Notes under the pieces: generated by a model
What the model was told of the DNA's origin: nothing
Databases searched by the model: none
Seen by the model: only the letters and a program-made list of their open reading frames with translations
Shown here: positions 1-6,440 of the stretch, piece by piece
Layout: each line of letters opens with the position of its first letter
How positions within the stretch are numbered: the first letter of the stretch is position 1
Program-made: the position numbers and the translations under genes
From: an uncultured beta proteobacterium
Lineage (GTDB): Bacteria; Pseudomonadota; Gammaproteobacteria; Burkholderiales; Burkholderiaceae_C
Assembly: GCA_903840825.1 (NCBI GenBank)
Contig: CAIMHL010000141.1
Location: 1-9,809 of the forward strand
Length of the DNA: 9,809 nt
Direction: 5' to 3'

Positions 1-498
1 AAGTTTGGACACTTCTTGCCTAAGCAAGCAGCAGCGCGCACAGAGGTGATGAACTGGCTCTTTTGGCTGCAAGGCTCAGCGCCTTATCTGGGCGGCGGGT
101 TTGGCCATTTTTACGCCTACGCGCCCGAAAAATTTGAATACCCCATCAACCGGTTCACCATGGAGGTGAAGCGACAGATGGACTTGCTAGACCGCGAACT
201 GGCCGAGCACGCGTATGTGGGAGGTGATGAATACACCATCGCCGACATGGCAGTGTGGCCCTGGTATGGCAACCTGGTGCTTGGCGAGGCCTATGGGGCG
301 GGCGAATTTTTGCAGGTCGAGAGCTACAAAAACTTACGCCGCTGGGCGCAAGAGATTTTGGCGCGCCCAGCCGTGCAGCGGGGCCGCAAGGTGAACCGCA
401 CCGTCGGCCCGCTTGGCGACCAACTGCACGAACGCCATGACGCCTCAGACTTTGATTTAAAAACCCAAGACAAACTGCAAGCTGCTGGCACCGTTTGA
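1..498 (+). CDS. yghU: YghU-like glutathione S-transferase / disulfide-bond oxidoreductase, 3' part only
   Basis: The reading frame is open from base 1, so the gene starts left of the window; the TTG at 16 is an internal leucine codon. About 165 C-terminal residues are visible, against roughly 290 for the E. coli family member. They form the all-helical GST C-terminal domain: NWLFWLQG, LGGGFGHFYAYAP, DEYTIADMAVWPW (the conserved Asp N-capping box of GSTs), RPAVQRGRKVNRT and the family-specific tail QLHERHDASDF. YghU/YfcG-type GSTs are cytoplasmic, bind two glutathiones and reduce disulfides or organic hydroperoxides. The N-terminal thioredoxin-fold domain, which binds glutathione, lies outside the window, so activity cannot be judged here. 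The gene ends with TGA at 496-498 and faces the DUF3297 gene. Family assignment is strong; the physiological substrate is unknown. Confidence 0.9.
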   Translation, partial: KFGHFLPKQAAARTEVMNWLFWLQGSAPYLGGGFGHFYAYAPEKFEYPINRFTMEVKRQMDLLDRELAEHAYVGGDEYTIADMAVWPWYGNLVLGEAYGAGEFLQVESYKNLRRWAQEILARPAVQRGRKVNRTVGPLGDQLHERHDASDFDLKTQDKLQAAGTV

Positions 499-535
499 AA
501 TACTTGGGCGGCTCAAGTCATGAGCTTTAGTCTTG

Positions 536-565
536 GCGCCCCGTTAAGTGAAACAAACGGGGCCA
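536..565. terminator. Hairpin between convergent genes, possible bidirectional terminator
   Basis: GCCCCGTT at 538-545 pairs with AACGGGGC at 556-563: a perfect 8-bp GC-rich stem with a 10-nt loop. It lies in the 73-bp gap between the converging ends of yghU and the DUF3297 gene, where a shared terminator would be expected. Neither side has a clear run of T residues after the stem, so it does not meet the full definition of an intrinsic terminator. It could instead stabilise 3' ends. Confidence 0.4.
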
Positions 566-571
566 GCGCGT

Positions 572-826
572 TTAACGGTAAAACGCCTCAACCCGCCCTT
601 TTAACTTGATCAGCAAGGGGTGGCCTTTGCGGTCCAGCGCTTTGCCTGCGGGTACTTTGACCCAGCCTTCGCTGATGCAGTATTCCTCTACGTCGTGGCG
701 GTCTTTGTCGTTGAACTTGATGCCCACGTCCCGCTCGAACACGGCGGCGATGTGAAAGGGGCTGCGCGCATCGGCAGACAGGCGGTCAGGCAAGGCGGGG
801 GACGGGGTGGTTGTGTTTTCAGTCAT
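572..826 (-). CDS. DUF3297 family small protein
   Basis: This 84-residue protein matches the small DUF3297 family of proteobacteria, whose members are about 80 residues long. Recognisable blocks are LPDRLSADARSPFH (residues 13-26), FERDVGIKFN (30-39), DVEEYCISEGWVKVPAGK (45-62) and the C-terminal LIKLKGRVEAFY. No function is established for the family. There is no signal peptide or membrane segment, so it is probably cytoplasmic. The start is the ATG at 826-824. No Shine-Dalgarno precedes it; instead TAAAAT ends exactly 6 nt before the ATG, which suggests transcription beginning at the start codon. A 3-codon reading frame (Met-Ala-Val-stop) runs into this start, its TGA overlapping the ATG as ATGA. 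The gene is convergent with yghU and divergent from lldD. Confidence 0.88.
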   Translation of the reverse strand: MTENTTTPSPALPDRLSADARSPFHIAAVFERDVGIKFNDKDRHDVEEYCISEGWVKVPAGKALDRKGHPLLIKLKGRVEAFYR

Positions 827-832
827 ACGGCC

Positions 833-838
833 ATTTTA
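833..838 (-). promoter_or_regulatory. -10 element TAAAAT for the DUF3297 gene, leaderless arrangement
   Basis: Read on the minus strand, TAAAAT (5 of 6 matches to TATAAT) occupies 838-833 and is followed by GGCCGT and then ATG. The six intervening bases put the expected transcription start on the A of ATG. A -35 candidate with a 17-bp spacer is TTGGGC at 861-856, which matches only TTG. The same spacing recurs before queC and yqgE. Confidence 0.5.
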
Positions 839-882
839 ATTCAGGGCTTTCAAGCGCCCAATTCACCCCGATTACATGACTG

Positions 883-927
883 CTCAGGCGCAACTCAATA
901 AATTTCAGCCTGAGTTTTCAAATTTCA
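883..927. repeat. Interleaved inverted and direct repeats upstream of lldD
   Basis: CTCAGGC at 883-889 and GCCTGAG at 908-914 form a 7-bp inverted repeat with an 18-nt spacer. Interleaved with it, AAATTTCA occurs at 900-907 and again at 920-927, exactly 20 bp apart, or about two helical turns. The block lies 52-96 bp before the lldD start. It could be an operator, but no regulator gene is nearby and no known lactate-regulator consensus was recognised. Confidence 0.3.
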
Positions 928-978
928 CGCCTTGCAAGTCTTCAAGCCCTTAATATTCGCTAACAAACAGGAGACCCC

Positions 979-2133
979 ATGTCCGTGATCACCAATATTG
1001 AAGACTTGCGCGTAATAGCCCAAAAGCGCGTACCTCGCATGTTTTACGACTACGCCGATTCCGGCTCTTGGACAGAGAGCACGTACCGCGCCAACTCAGA
1101 CGACTTTCAAGCCATCAAGCTGCGCCAGCGCGTCGCGGTCAACATGGAAAACCGCAGCACGGCAACCACCATGATTGGGCAAAAAGTAGCCATGCCGGTG
1201 GCTATCGCGCCAACGGGGCTTACGGGTATGCAACACGCCGATGGTGAAATCAAGGCGGCACGCGCAGCCAAGAAGTTCGGCATTCCGTTCACACTTTCCA
1301 CCATGAGCATTTGCTCAATTGAAGACGTGGCCAAGGAAACAGGCAGTCACCCCTTCTGGTTTCAGTTGTACGTGATGAAAGACCGTGACTTTATCGAGCG
1401 CTTGATCGACCGCGCCAAAGCTGCCAACTGCTCGGCGCTGGTGCTGACCATGGATTTACAAATACTTGGTCAACGTCACAAAGACCTGAAAAACGGCCTC
1501 TCTGCCCCGCCCAAACTTACCATCGCCAACATTCTCAACATGATGACTAAACCGCGCTGGGGTTTGGGCATGCTGGGCACCAAACGCCACGGCTTTGGCA
1601 ACATCGTGGGCCACGTCAAAGGGGTGGAAAACATGGGCTCCCTGTCTGAATGGACGGCCAAACAGTTTGACCCAGCTCTGAACTGGGGCGATGTGGAGTG
1701 GATCAAAAAGCGCTGGGGCGGCAAGCTCATCATCAAGGGCATTCAGGACGTGGAAGACGCCCGCCTGGCCGTCAACTCCGGCGCTGACGCTTTGATCGTG
1801 TCCAACCACGGCGGACGCCAATTGGATGGCGCTCAGTCCTCCATCCATGCGCTGCCGCCCATAGTTGAAGCTGTGGGTAAAGAGATTGAAGTGCACATGG
1901 ATGGCGGCATTCGCTCTGGCCAAGACGTGCTAAAGGCCCGCGCCTTGGGGGCGCAGGGCACCTACATTGGCCGCGCATTTCTGTACGGCCTGGGCGCTAT
2001 GGGCGAAGAAGGCGTGACCAAAACGCTGGAAATCATCCACAAAGAGCTCGATTTGACGATGGCGTTTTGTGGCCGCACCCTAATGGATGCGGTCGACAAA
2101 AGCATTTTATTGCCAGGCACTTACCCGTCCTGA
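979..2133 (+). CDS. lldD: FMN-dependent L-lactate dehydrogenase (alpha-hydroxy acid dehydrogenase)
   Basis: This 384-residue protein has the usual length and TIM-barrel layout of the LldD/glycolate oxidase family, which oxidises L-lactate or a related 2-hydroxy acid with FMN and passes electrons to the respiratory chain. Visible active-site residues are Y25 (in FYDYADSG), Y131 (WFQLY), K253 (IIKGI), catalytic H277 with R280 (SNHGGRQLDG) and the phosphate-binding D308-GGIRSG. FTLSTMSICSIE near residue 115 is also typical. The start is ATG at 979, with AGGAGA at 969-974 as a good Shine-Dalgarno. No permease or lldR regulator is adjacent, so the true substrate (lactate, glycolate or mandelate class) is inferred. 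A weak promoter pair, TTGCAA at 932-937 and TATTCG at 954-959 with 16-bp spacing, lies upstream. The gene is convergent with queC. Confidence 0.88.
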   Translation: MSVITNIEDLRVIAQKRVPRMFYDYADSGSWTESTYRANSDDFQAIKLRQRVAVNMENRSTATTMIGQKVAMPVAIAPTGLTGMQHADGEIKAARAAKKFGIPFTLSTMSICSIEDVAKETGSHPFWFQLYVMKDRDFIERLIDRAKAANCSALVLTMDLQILGQRHKDLKNGLSAPPKLTIANILNMMTKPRWGLGMLGTKRHGFGNIVGHVKGVENMGSLSEWTAKQFDPALNWGDVEWIKKRWGGKLIIKGIQDVEDARLAVNSGADALIVSNHGGRQLDGAQSSIHALPPIVEAVGKEIEVHMDGGIRSGQDVLKARALGAQGTYIGRAFLYGLGAMGEEGVTKTLEIIHKELDLTMAFCGRTLMDAVDKSILLPGTYPS

Positions 2134-2165
2134 ACCCCGACGCCCAAGACCTGATCTGGGTAAGC

Positions 2166-2882
2166 TCAGGCCTTGAAGCGCTCATACCCCCGGGCGCGCA
2201 ACTCACAAGCGGGGCAAGTGCCACATCCGTAGCCCCAAGGGTGGCGGTGTTCGCGGTCACCCAGGTAGCAGGTGTGGGTGTGCTCAATGATGAGGTTCAC
2301 CAAAGCCTCGCCACCGTTAGCCACGCCCGATTTTTCACCCAACTCATGCGCCAAAGCCCAAGTGGCGGCTTTGTCGATCCACATGAGCGGGGTTTCTATC
2401 AAAAAGCGTTTATCCATGCCCAGGGAGAGCGCGAGTTGCATGGCTTTCATGGTGTCGTCGCGGCAGTCCGGGTAGCCTGAAAAGTCGGTCTCGCACACGC
2501 CGGTGACCATCACTTGCAGATCGCGCCGGTAGGCCACGGCCGCGGCCAACGTTAAAAAAAGCAGGTTGCGGCCCGGCACAAAGGTATTGGGCAAGCCGCT
2601 TTGTTCCATCTTGAAGGCGGTGTCACGCGTCAGGGAGGTGTCGCTCACCTCACCCAACACGGCCAGATCGAGCAGGTGGTCTTGGCCTAGCTTGTCTCCC
2701 CACTGGGGGAATTGCTGGCGAATTTCAGACAAGACTTTGAGGCGGGCTTCCAACTCCACGTGGTGACGCTGGCGATAGTCAAAGGCAATGGTCTCTACCC
2801 GCTGGTATTTGCTCAAGGCTTGAGCGAGGCAGGTGGTGGAGTCTTGGCCACCTGAGAAAAGGACGAGAGCGGTTGTGTGCAT
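2166..2882 (-). CDS. queC: 7-cyano-7-deazaguanine (preQ0) synthase
   Basis: QueC converts 7-carboxy-7-deazaguanine to preQ0 using ATP and ammonia, on the queuosine tRNA-modification pathway. The 238 residues match the family length (E. coli about 231). The N-terminal PP-loop is SGGQDST at residues 10-16. FVPGRNLLFLTLAAAVAY lies in the middle, followed by TGVCETDFSGYPDCRDD. Four zinc-binding cysteines sit at the C-terminus: C205 (HTCYLGDR), C220, C223 and C226 (GCGTCPAC). The start at 2882 places the PP-loop at the expected distance. The G-run before ATG is too close to serve as a normal Shine-Dalgarno. It is the last gene of the pyr-plsC run, 28 nt after plsC, and converges with lldD. No other queuosine gene is present in the window. 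Confidence 0.95.
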   Translation of the reverse strand: MHTTALVLFSGGQDSTTCLAQALSKYQRVETIAFDYRQRHHVELEARLKVLSEIRQQFPQWGDKLGQDHLLDLAVLGEVSDTSLTRDTAFKMEQSGLPNTFVPGRNLLFLTLAAAVAYRRDLQVMVTGVCETDFSGYPDCRDDTMKAMQLALSLGMDKRFLIETPLMWIDKAATWALAHELGEKSGVANGGEALVNLIIEHTHTCYLGDREHRHPWGYGCGTCPACELRARGYERFKA

Positions 2883-2888
2883 CCCCCA

Positions 2889-2894
2889 ATTTTA
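2889..2894 (-). promoter_or_regulatory. -10 element TAAAAT for queC, leaderless arrangement inside the operon
   Basis: On the minus strand TAAAAT at 2894-2889 is followed by TGGGGG and then the queC ATG, so the predicted transcription start falls on the start codon. It lies in the 28-nt plsC-queC gap. A -35 is poor: TTGAAC at 2914-2909 is only 14 bp away. If active, it would uncouple queC from the pyrimidine genes. Confidence 0.45.
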
Positions 2895-2910
2895 GAGGGC
2901 TACCCGGCGT

Positions 2911-3672
2911 TCAAAGGGCGCGCAGGTCGGCTACCGCTTGGCGAATATCGGCGGACCAAGTGCGACGGTCGCGGCCTTTAAACGACTGGGCTTCGCCAAA
3001 AGTGACCACCGCGCACAAAGGGGGCGCGGTGAGCGAGCGCCAGATGGAGCCCAGCAAGGTGTCGTCGTCGATGTAACAAGGCGCCAAGCTGAACTGAGCG
3101 GTGGCCGCGTCTTCAAAGCGCAGCGCCACGGGCAAGACCGGCGCGTTGGCGGTGATGGCGGCTTGAAACAAGTTGGCATGAAAGGGCAGCAAATCCACGC
3201 CATTGCTGGTGGTGCCCTCAGGAAATATCGCCAAAATATCGCCTGCTGAGAGGCGCTCGGCCATGTGATGCACCACGCGCAGCGCGTCGCGGCGCGACTC
3301 GCGCTCTATAAACAGCGTGCCCGCACCGGCGGCCAGCGTGCCGATGAGAGGCCAATGGCGCAACTCGGCTTTTGACACAAAACGGCAGTGCCGGGCGGCG
3401 TGCAGCACCACGATGTCCAGCCAGGAGATGTGGTTGGAGGCCAGCATCATGGGTCCGTGCTCGGGCGGTGAACCATTCACTACTAATTTAATAGCTAGCC
3501 TAGCTAGCATTAATTGGGCCCAAGCCTGAATTCGCTCTTCTTTTTGCGACTCAGTGAGCTTAGGAAAAACCCAGGCCAGGGTGATCAGCCCTGACACGAT
3601 GTGGGCCAGCACGCGCAGGCATTTCCACACCGCATGCACGCGCACCCCCCAACTGGCAGGCTGGTCGCGCAT
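2911..3672 (-). CDS. plsC: 1-acyl-sn-glycerol-3-phosphate acyltransferase (PlsC family)
   Basis: PlsC acylates lysophosphatidic acid to phosphatidic acid at the inner membrane. The 253-residue protein has a hydrophobic N-terminal segment (about residues 19-36), then the family motifs: NHISWLD with catalytic H81 and D86 (HX4D), GTLFIER at 118-124, and FPEGTTSNG at 150-158. The start chosen is ATG at 3672-3670, which overlaps the upstream pyrC' stop as TGATG (one shared base). The frame stays open to 3792, but that would overlap pyrC' by 121 bp and adds residues with no family match. An AT-rich repeat encodes roughly residues 53-64, between the membrane segment and the HX4D box, without breaking the frame. 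The exact acyl substrate is not known. Confidence 0.92.
   Translation of the reverse strand: MRDQPASWGVRVHAVWKCLRVLAHIVSGLITLAWVFPKLTESQKEERIQAWAQLMLARLAIKLVVNGSPPEHGPMMLASNHISWLDIVVLHAARHCRFVSKAELRHWPLIGTLAAGAGTLFIERESRRDALRVVHHMAERLSAGDILAIFPEGTTSNGVDLLPFHANLFQAAITANAPVLPVALRFEDAATAQFSLAPCYIDDDTLLGSIWRSLTAPPLCAVVTFGEAQSFKGRDRRTWSADIRQAVADLRAL
3487..3515 (-). repeat. AT-rich TAGCTATTAAA repeat inside plsC
   Basis: On the minus strand this holds TAGCTATTAAA (3497-3487) preceded by GCTAGCTAGGC, giving an imperfect hairpin: GCTAGC, a 3-nt loop, GCTAGC, then TTAAT pairing ATTAA across a one-base bulge. Its base composition and codons (CTA, TTA, ATT, AAA) differ sharply from the surrounding GC-rich gene. 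The 11-mer recurs in pyrC' at 4863-4873. Confidence 0.6.
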
Positions 3673-4976
3673 CAGGCCTGAAACGCGACCTGTCCGCCAA
3701 TCAGCGTGGTGCGCACGCGGCCGGGCAACTCGTAGCCCGAGAACGGCGTGTGTTTGCCCTGGCTGCGCAAGGCAGACGGCTCCACCACCCAAGCGGCTTG
3801 GGGGTCAAAAATACACACATCGGCCACGCCACCCACTACCAAACAGCCCACTCGGCCCTGGCGCTTATCCAGCGAGGCGCCCAGCACGGCAGCGGGGCCG
3901 CTGGTGATGGTGCCCAAGGCGGTGGACAAAGGAACCCCTGAGTCCTGGCTCCACTTGAGGGCCAGGCTCAAAAGCAATTCCACACCCGTGGCACCGGGCT
4001 CGCTTTCAGCAAACGGCAGGTTTTTGGCGTCGTCGTCCACCGGGGTGTGGTCAGACACCAGCGCGTCGATGGTGCCGTCTTGCAAACCGGCACGCAGAGC
4101 GTCGCGGTCGCGCTGTTGGCGCAAAGGGGGGTTCAGGCGGGCGCGGCTGTCAAAGTAGCCAATGTCAGCGTCGGTCAGGTGCAGGGAGTTGATGCTGACG
4201 TCACACGTCACCCGCAAGCCATCCAACTTGGCCTGACGCACCAGCGCCACGCCAGCGGCACTGCTGATACGGCACAAATGCACGCGGGCACCGGTGGCGC
4301 GCATCAGCTCAAAAATAGTGTGCAGGGCAATGGTCTCGGCGATCACTGGCACGCCGCCCAGCCCCATGCGGGTGGCCAGAGGGCCACTGGCGGCCACGCC
4401 TTTGCCCAGGTAAAAGTCTTGCGGGCGCAGCCAAACGGGATAGTCAAAGGTGCTGGCGTATTGCAGGGCACGTTGCAGCACCTGGGTATTGGCCAAGGGC
4501 ACTTCGGCCTGGCTAAAGGCCACACAACCGGCATCGGTCAACTCGGCCATCTCGGTTAGCGCCTCGCCCGCGAGGTTGCGGGTGAGCGCGCCCAGCGGGT
4601 ACACGCGGGCTTGGTTGAGTTTTTCTGCCCTGAAGCGCAGCATTTCCACCAAACCGGGCTCATCCAACACGGGGTCGGTATCGGGCAGGCACACCAGGCT
4701 GGTGACGCCACCGGCCACCGCAGCGGCCATCTCGGACTCTAGCATGTGCGCGTGCTCCAGACCAGGCTCGCGCAGGCGCACCGCCAAATCCATCAAACCG
4801 GGGGCGACGATGCAGCCAGTGGCGTTGATGACGTGGTCGGGCTTGAAGTCAGGCGCTATATTTTTAATAGCTAAGATAACACCGTGCGCAATGGCTACGT
4901 CGGCTATTTCATCAAAACCAGAAGCGGGGTCAATCACCCGGCCACCTTGAATCAACACATGGGTATTTATGGTCAT
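3672..4976 (-). CDS. pyrC': Non-catalytic dihydroorotase homologue (PyrC'/PyrX), partner of ATCase
   Basis: The protein (434 residues) has the overall layout of type I dihydroorotases: IQGGRVIDPASGFD at the start, VAPGLMD at 58-63, LVSDHTP at 307-312 and KNLPF at 318-322. The metal-binding residues are mostly gone. The HxH after the PGLMD box is A65-V-R67, the HCxD histidine is R184 (RPQD), and the CHIS histidine is R236 (CRISS). Only D309 remains. In Pseudomonas an inactive PyrC' is encoded just after pyrB and is needed to assemble dodecameric ATCase; that role is inferred here. The start chosen is ATG at 4976, with GAGG 6 nt upstream and one base after the pyrB stop. An in-frame ATG at 4988 would add four residues and overlap pyrB by 11 nt. 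A true dihydroorotase should lie elsewhere in the genome. Confidence 0.88.
   Translation of the reverse strand: MTINTHVLIQGGRVIDPASGFDEIADVAIAHGVILAIKNIAPDFKPDHVINATGCIVAPGLMDLAVRLREPGLEHAHMLESEMAAAVAGGVTSLVCLPDTDPVLDEPGLVEMLRFRAEKLNQARVYPLGALTRNLAGEALTEMAELTDAGCVAFSQAEVPLANTQVLQRALQYASTFDYPVWLRPQDFYLGKGVAASGPLATRMGLGGVPVIAETIALHTIFELMRATGARVHLCRISSAAGVALVRQAKLDGLRVTCDVSINSLHLTDADIGYFDSRARLNPPLRQQRDRDALRAGLQDGTIDALVSDHTPVDDDAKNLPFAESEPGATGVELLLSLALKWSQDSGVPLSTALGTITSGPAAVLGASLDKRQGRVGCLVVGGVADVCIFDPQAAWVVEPSALRSQGKHTPFSGYELPGRVRTTLIGGQVAFQA
4853..4873 (-). repeat. AT-rich TAGCTATTAAA repeat inside pyrC'
   Basis: On the minus strand, TAGCTATTAAA (4873-4863) is followed by AATATAGC. GCTAT and ATAGC form a short inverted repeat around an A/T core. 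It encodes residues 35-41 of PyrC' (LAIKNIA) in the same reading phase (TTA GCT ATT AAA) as the copy in plsC. It is a local AT island in a GC-rich gene. Confidence 0.6.
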
Positions 4977-4977
4977 A

Positions 4978-5940
4978 TCAGGCCTCATTTCCTGCCACGA
5001 TGCTCATCACCGCCATGCGCACCGCAATGCCAAAAGTCACTTGCGGCAAGATCACGCTTTGCTTGCCATCCACCACCGCCGAGTCAATCTCAACCCCTCG
5101 GTTGATGGGGCCGGGGTGCATCACGATGCAGTCGGGCTTGGCGAGTTGCAGTTTTTCGGGGGTGAGCCCAAAGGTTTTAAAAAATTCGTGGCTAGACGGC
5201 AGCAGCGCGCCACTCATGCGCTCGCTTTGCAGGCGCAGCATGATGATGACGTCCGCCCCGCGAATGCCCTCTTCCAGCGTATGGCACACCCGCACGCCCA
5301 TTTGGGCCATGTCGGATGGCACCAGTGTTTTGGGGCCGACGACCCGCACTTCGGCACAGCCCAGCGTGGTGAGCGCGTGAATATCCGAGCGCGCCACCCG
5401 CGAGTGCAGCACATCGCCGACGATCGCCACCGTGAGGTTGGCAAAGTCTTTCTTGAAATGCCGGATGGTGAACATGTCCAGCAAACCCTGTGTGGGGTGC
5501 GCGTGGCGGCCGTCACCGGCGTTGATGACGTGCACATGCGGGGCAACGTGCTGAGCAATCAGGTAAGGCGCGCCCGACTCGCCGTGGCGCACCACAAACA
5601 AGTCAGCGGCCATGGCGCTCAGGTTGGCAATCGTGTCCAAGAGCGACTCGCCCTTGGAGGCGGACGACTTGGCAATGTCCAGGTTGATCACGTCAGCGCT
5701 CAAGCGCGTGGCGGCAATCTCAAAGGTGGTGCGGGTGCGGGTGGAGTTCTCAAAAAAGAGGTTGAACACGCTTTTGCCACGCAACAAAGGCACTTTTTTG
5801 ACCTCGCGGTCGTTCACCGAGACGAAGTTGGCGGCGGTGTCCAACACCTGGGTCAGGATGCTTTTGGGCAGGCCTTCGATTGAGAGCAGGTGAATCAACT
5901 CACCGTTTTTATTAAGCTGCGGGTTGCGCTTGTACAACAT
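4978..5940 (-). CDS. pyrB: Aspartate carbamoyltransferase catalytic subunit
   Basis: PyrB joins carbamoyl phosphate and L-aspartate to make N-carbamoyl-L-aspartate, the committed step of pyrimidine synthesis. The 320-residue protein shows the full set of catalytic motifs: STRTR at 66-70 (carbamoyl phosphate), SASKGES with K96 (the mobile 80s loop lysine), GDGRHAHPTQ with H148, LRLQSER with R236 and Q238 (aspartate binding) and MHPGPINRG at 274-282. It has a modest N-terminal extension over E. coli PyrB, as class A enzymes from other proteobacteria do. No pyrI regulatory subunit is next to it; the following gene is the inactive PyrC' homologue, which fits a class A ATCase complex. Its ATG is 2 nt after the pyrR stop with a poor Shine-Dalgarno, so translation is probably coupled. 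Confidence 0.97.
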   Translation of the reverse strand: MLYKRNPQLNKNGELIHLLSIEGLPKSILTQVLDTAANFVSVNDREVKKVPLLRGKSVFNLFFENSTRTRTTFEIAATRLSADVINLDIAKSSASKGESLLDTIANLSAMAADLFVVRHGESGAPYLIAQHVAPHVHVINAGDGRHAHPTQGLLDMFTIRHFKKDFANLTVAIVGDVLHSRVARSDIHALTTLGCAEVRVVGPKTLVPSDMAQMGVRVCHTLEEGIRGADVIIMLRLQSERMSGALLPSSHEFFKTFGLTPEKLQLAKPDCIVMHPGPINRGVEIDSAVVDGKQSVILPQVTFGIAVRMAVMSIVAGNEA

Positions 5941-5942
5941 GG

Positions 5943-6440
5943 CTAAACCGTCTCCACTTTGAAACTGAACACCCCAGCATCACTGCGCGCCAATGCCAGG
6001 GACTGGTTGGCTGGCAAGGCCACGCGGGCAGCAACAATGTCAGCCTGAATCGGCAACTCGCGCCCTCCCCGGTCCACCAGCACGGCGAGCTTGACGCTGG
6101 CTGGGCGGCCAAAGTCAAACAGCTCATTGATCACGGCGCGGATGGTGCGCCCAGTAAACAGCACGTCGTCAAGCAACAAAATATCCGACTCGTTCACGTC
6201 AAAATCAATTTGCGTTTGCGCGCCTGAGGTCATGCCCCGGCGGGCAAAGTCGTCGCGGTGCAAGGCCGAGGAGAGGATGCCGATGCTGTCCGTCAAGCCC
6301 AAGTCAACTTTCAGGCGCGCAGCCAGCCAAGCGCCGCCTGAGGTCACACCCACCAGACGCATGCCGGGGCGAAACACGGCGCGAACGCCCGCAAGCAGCT
6401 CAAGGTACAAAGCCTCGGCATTCAGGGTGAGTGTGCTCAC
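5943..6440 (-). CDS. pyrR: PyrR-family pyrimidine regulator / uracil phosphoribosyltransferase
   Basis: In Bacillus, PyrR binds pyr mRNA in response to UMP and also has uracil phosphoribosyltransferase activity. This 165-residue protein carries the PRPP loop LLLDDVLFTGRT at 88-99, followed by GRPASVKLAVLVDRGGRELP at 111-130, which is the PyrR signature. The pyrophosphate loop differs: GVTSGG at 31-36 stands where Bacillus has GIKTRG. The N-terminal helix also lacks the Thr-Arg-x-x-His residues used there for RNA contact. The start is GTG at 6440, overlapping the ruvX stop by 4 nt (GTGA), with a strong GAGGAG at 6452-6447. The gene lies directly ahead of pyrB. Whether it regulates by RNA binding, acts as a UPRTase, or does neither cannot be decided from the sequence. 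Confidence 0.9.
   Translation of the reverse strand: MSTLTLNAEALYLELLAGVRAVFRPGMRLVGVTSGGAWLAARLKVDLGLTDSIGILSSALHRDDFARRGMTSGAQTQIDFDVNESDILLLDDVLFTGRTIRAVINELFDFGRPASVKLAVLVDRGGRELPIQADIVAARVALPANQSLALARSDAGVFSFKVETV

Noticed and set aside
16..18. TTG as a start codon for the first gene
   Set aside because: The frame continues upstream to base 1 with residues expected for YghU, so this is an internal Leu of a truncated gene. The same reasoning applies to the TTG at 9803-9801.
1456..1923. Minus-strand open frame of 155 codons inside lldD
   Set aside because: It is antisense to the conserved lldD core, with no Shine-Dalgarno and no domain; the open frame follows from lldD codon bias.
2143..2160. 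Weak hairpin between lldD and queC as a terminator
   Set aside because: CCC-AGA pairs with TCT-GGG only with a bulge and only 6 bp, without a T tract; too weak to annotate.
3673..3792. Upstream extension of plsC by 40 codons
   Set aside because: It would overlap the pyrC' C-terminus by 121 bp; the added residues do not resemble PlsC, and the TGATG junction gives a better start at 3672.
4047..4559. Plus-strand open frame of 170 codons inside pyrC'
   Set aside because: Low-complexity Gln/Gly/His translation opposite a well-supported gene; no start signal.
4969..5883. Long plus-strand open frame (304 codons) antisense to pyrB
   Set aside because: It lies entirely over pyrB, which has every catalytic motif. 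Its translation is His/Gln/Val-rich without any recognisable domain, as expected for a GC-rich codon shadow.
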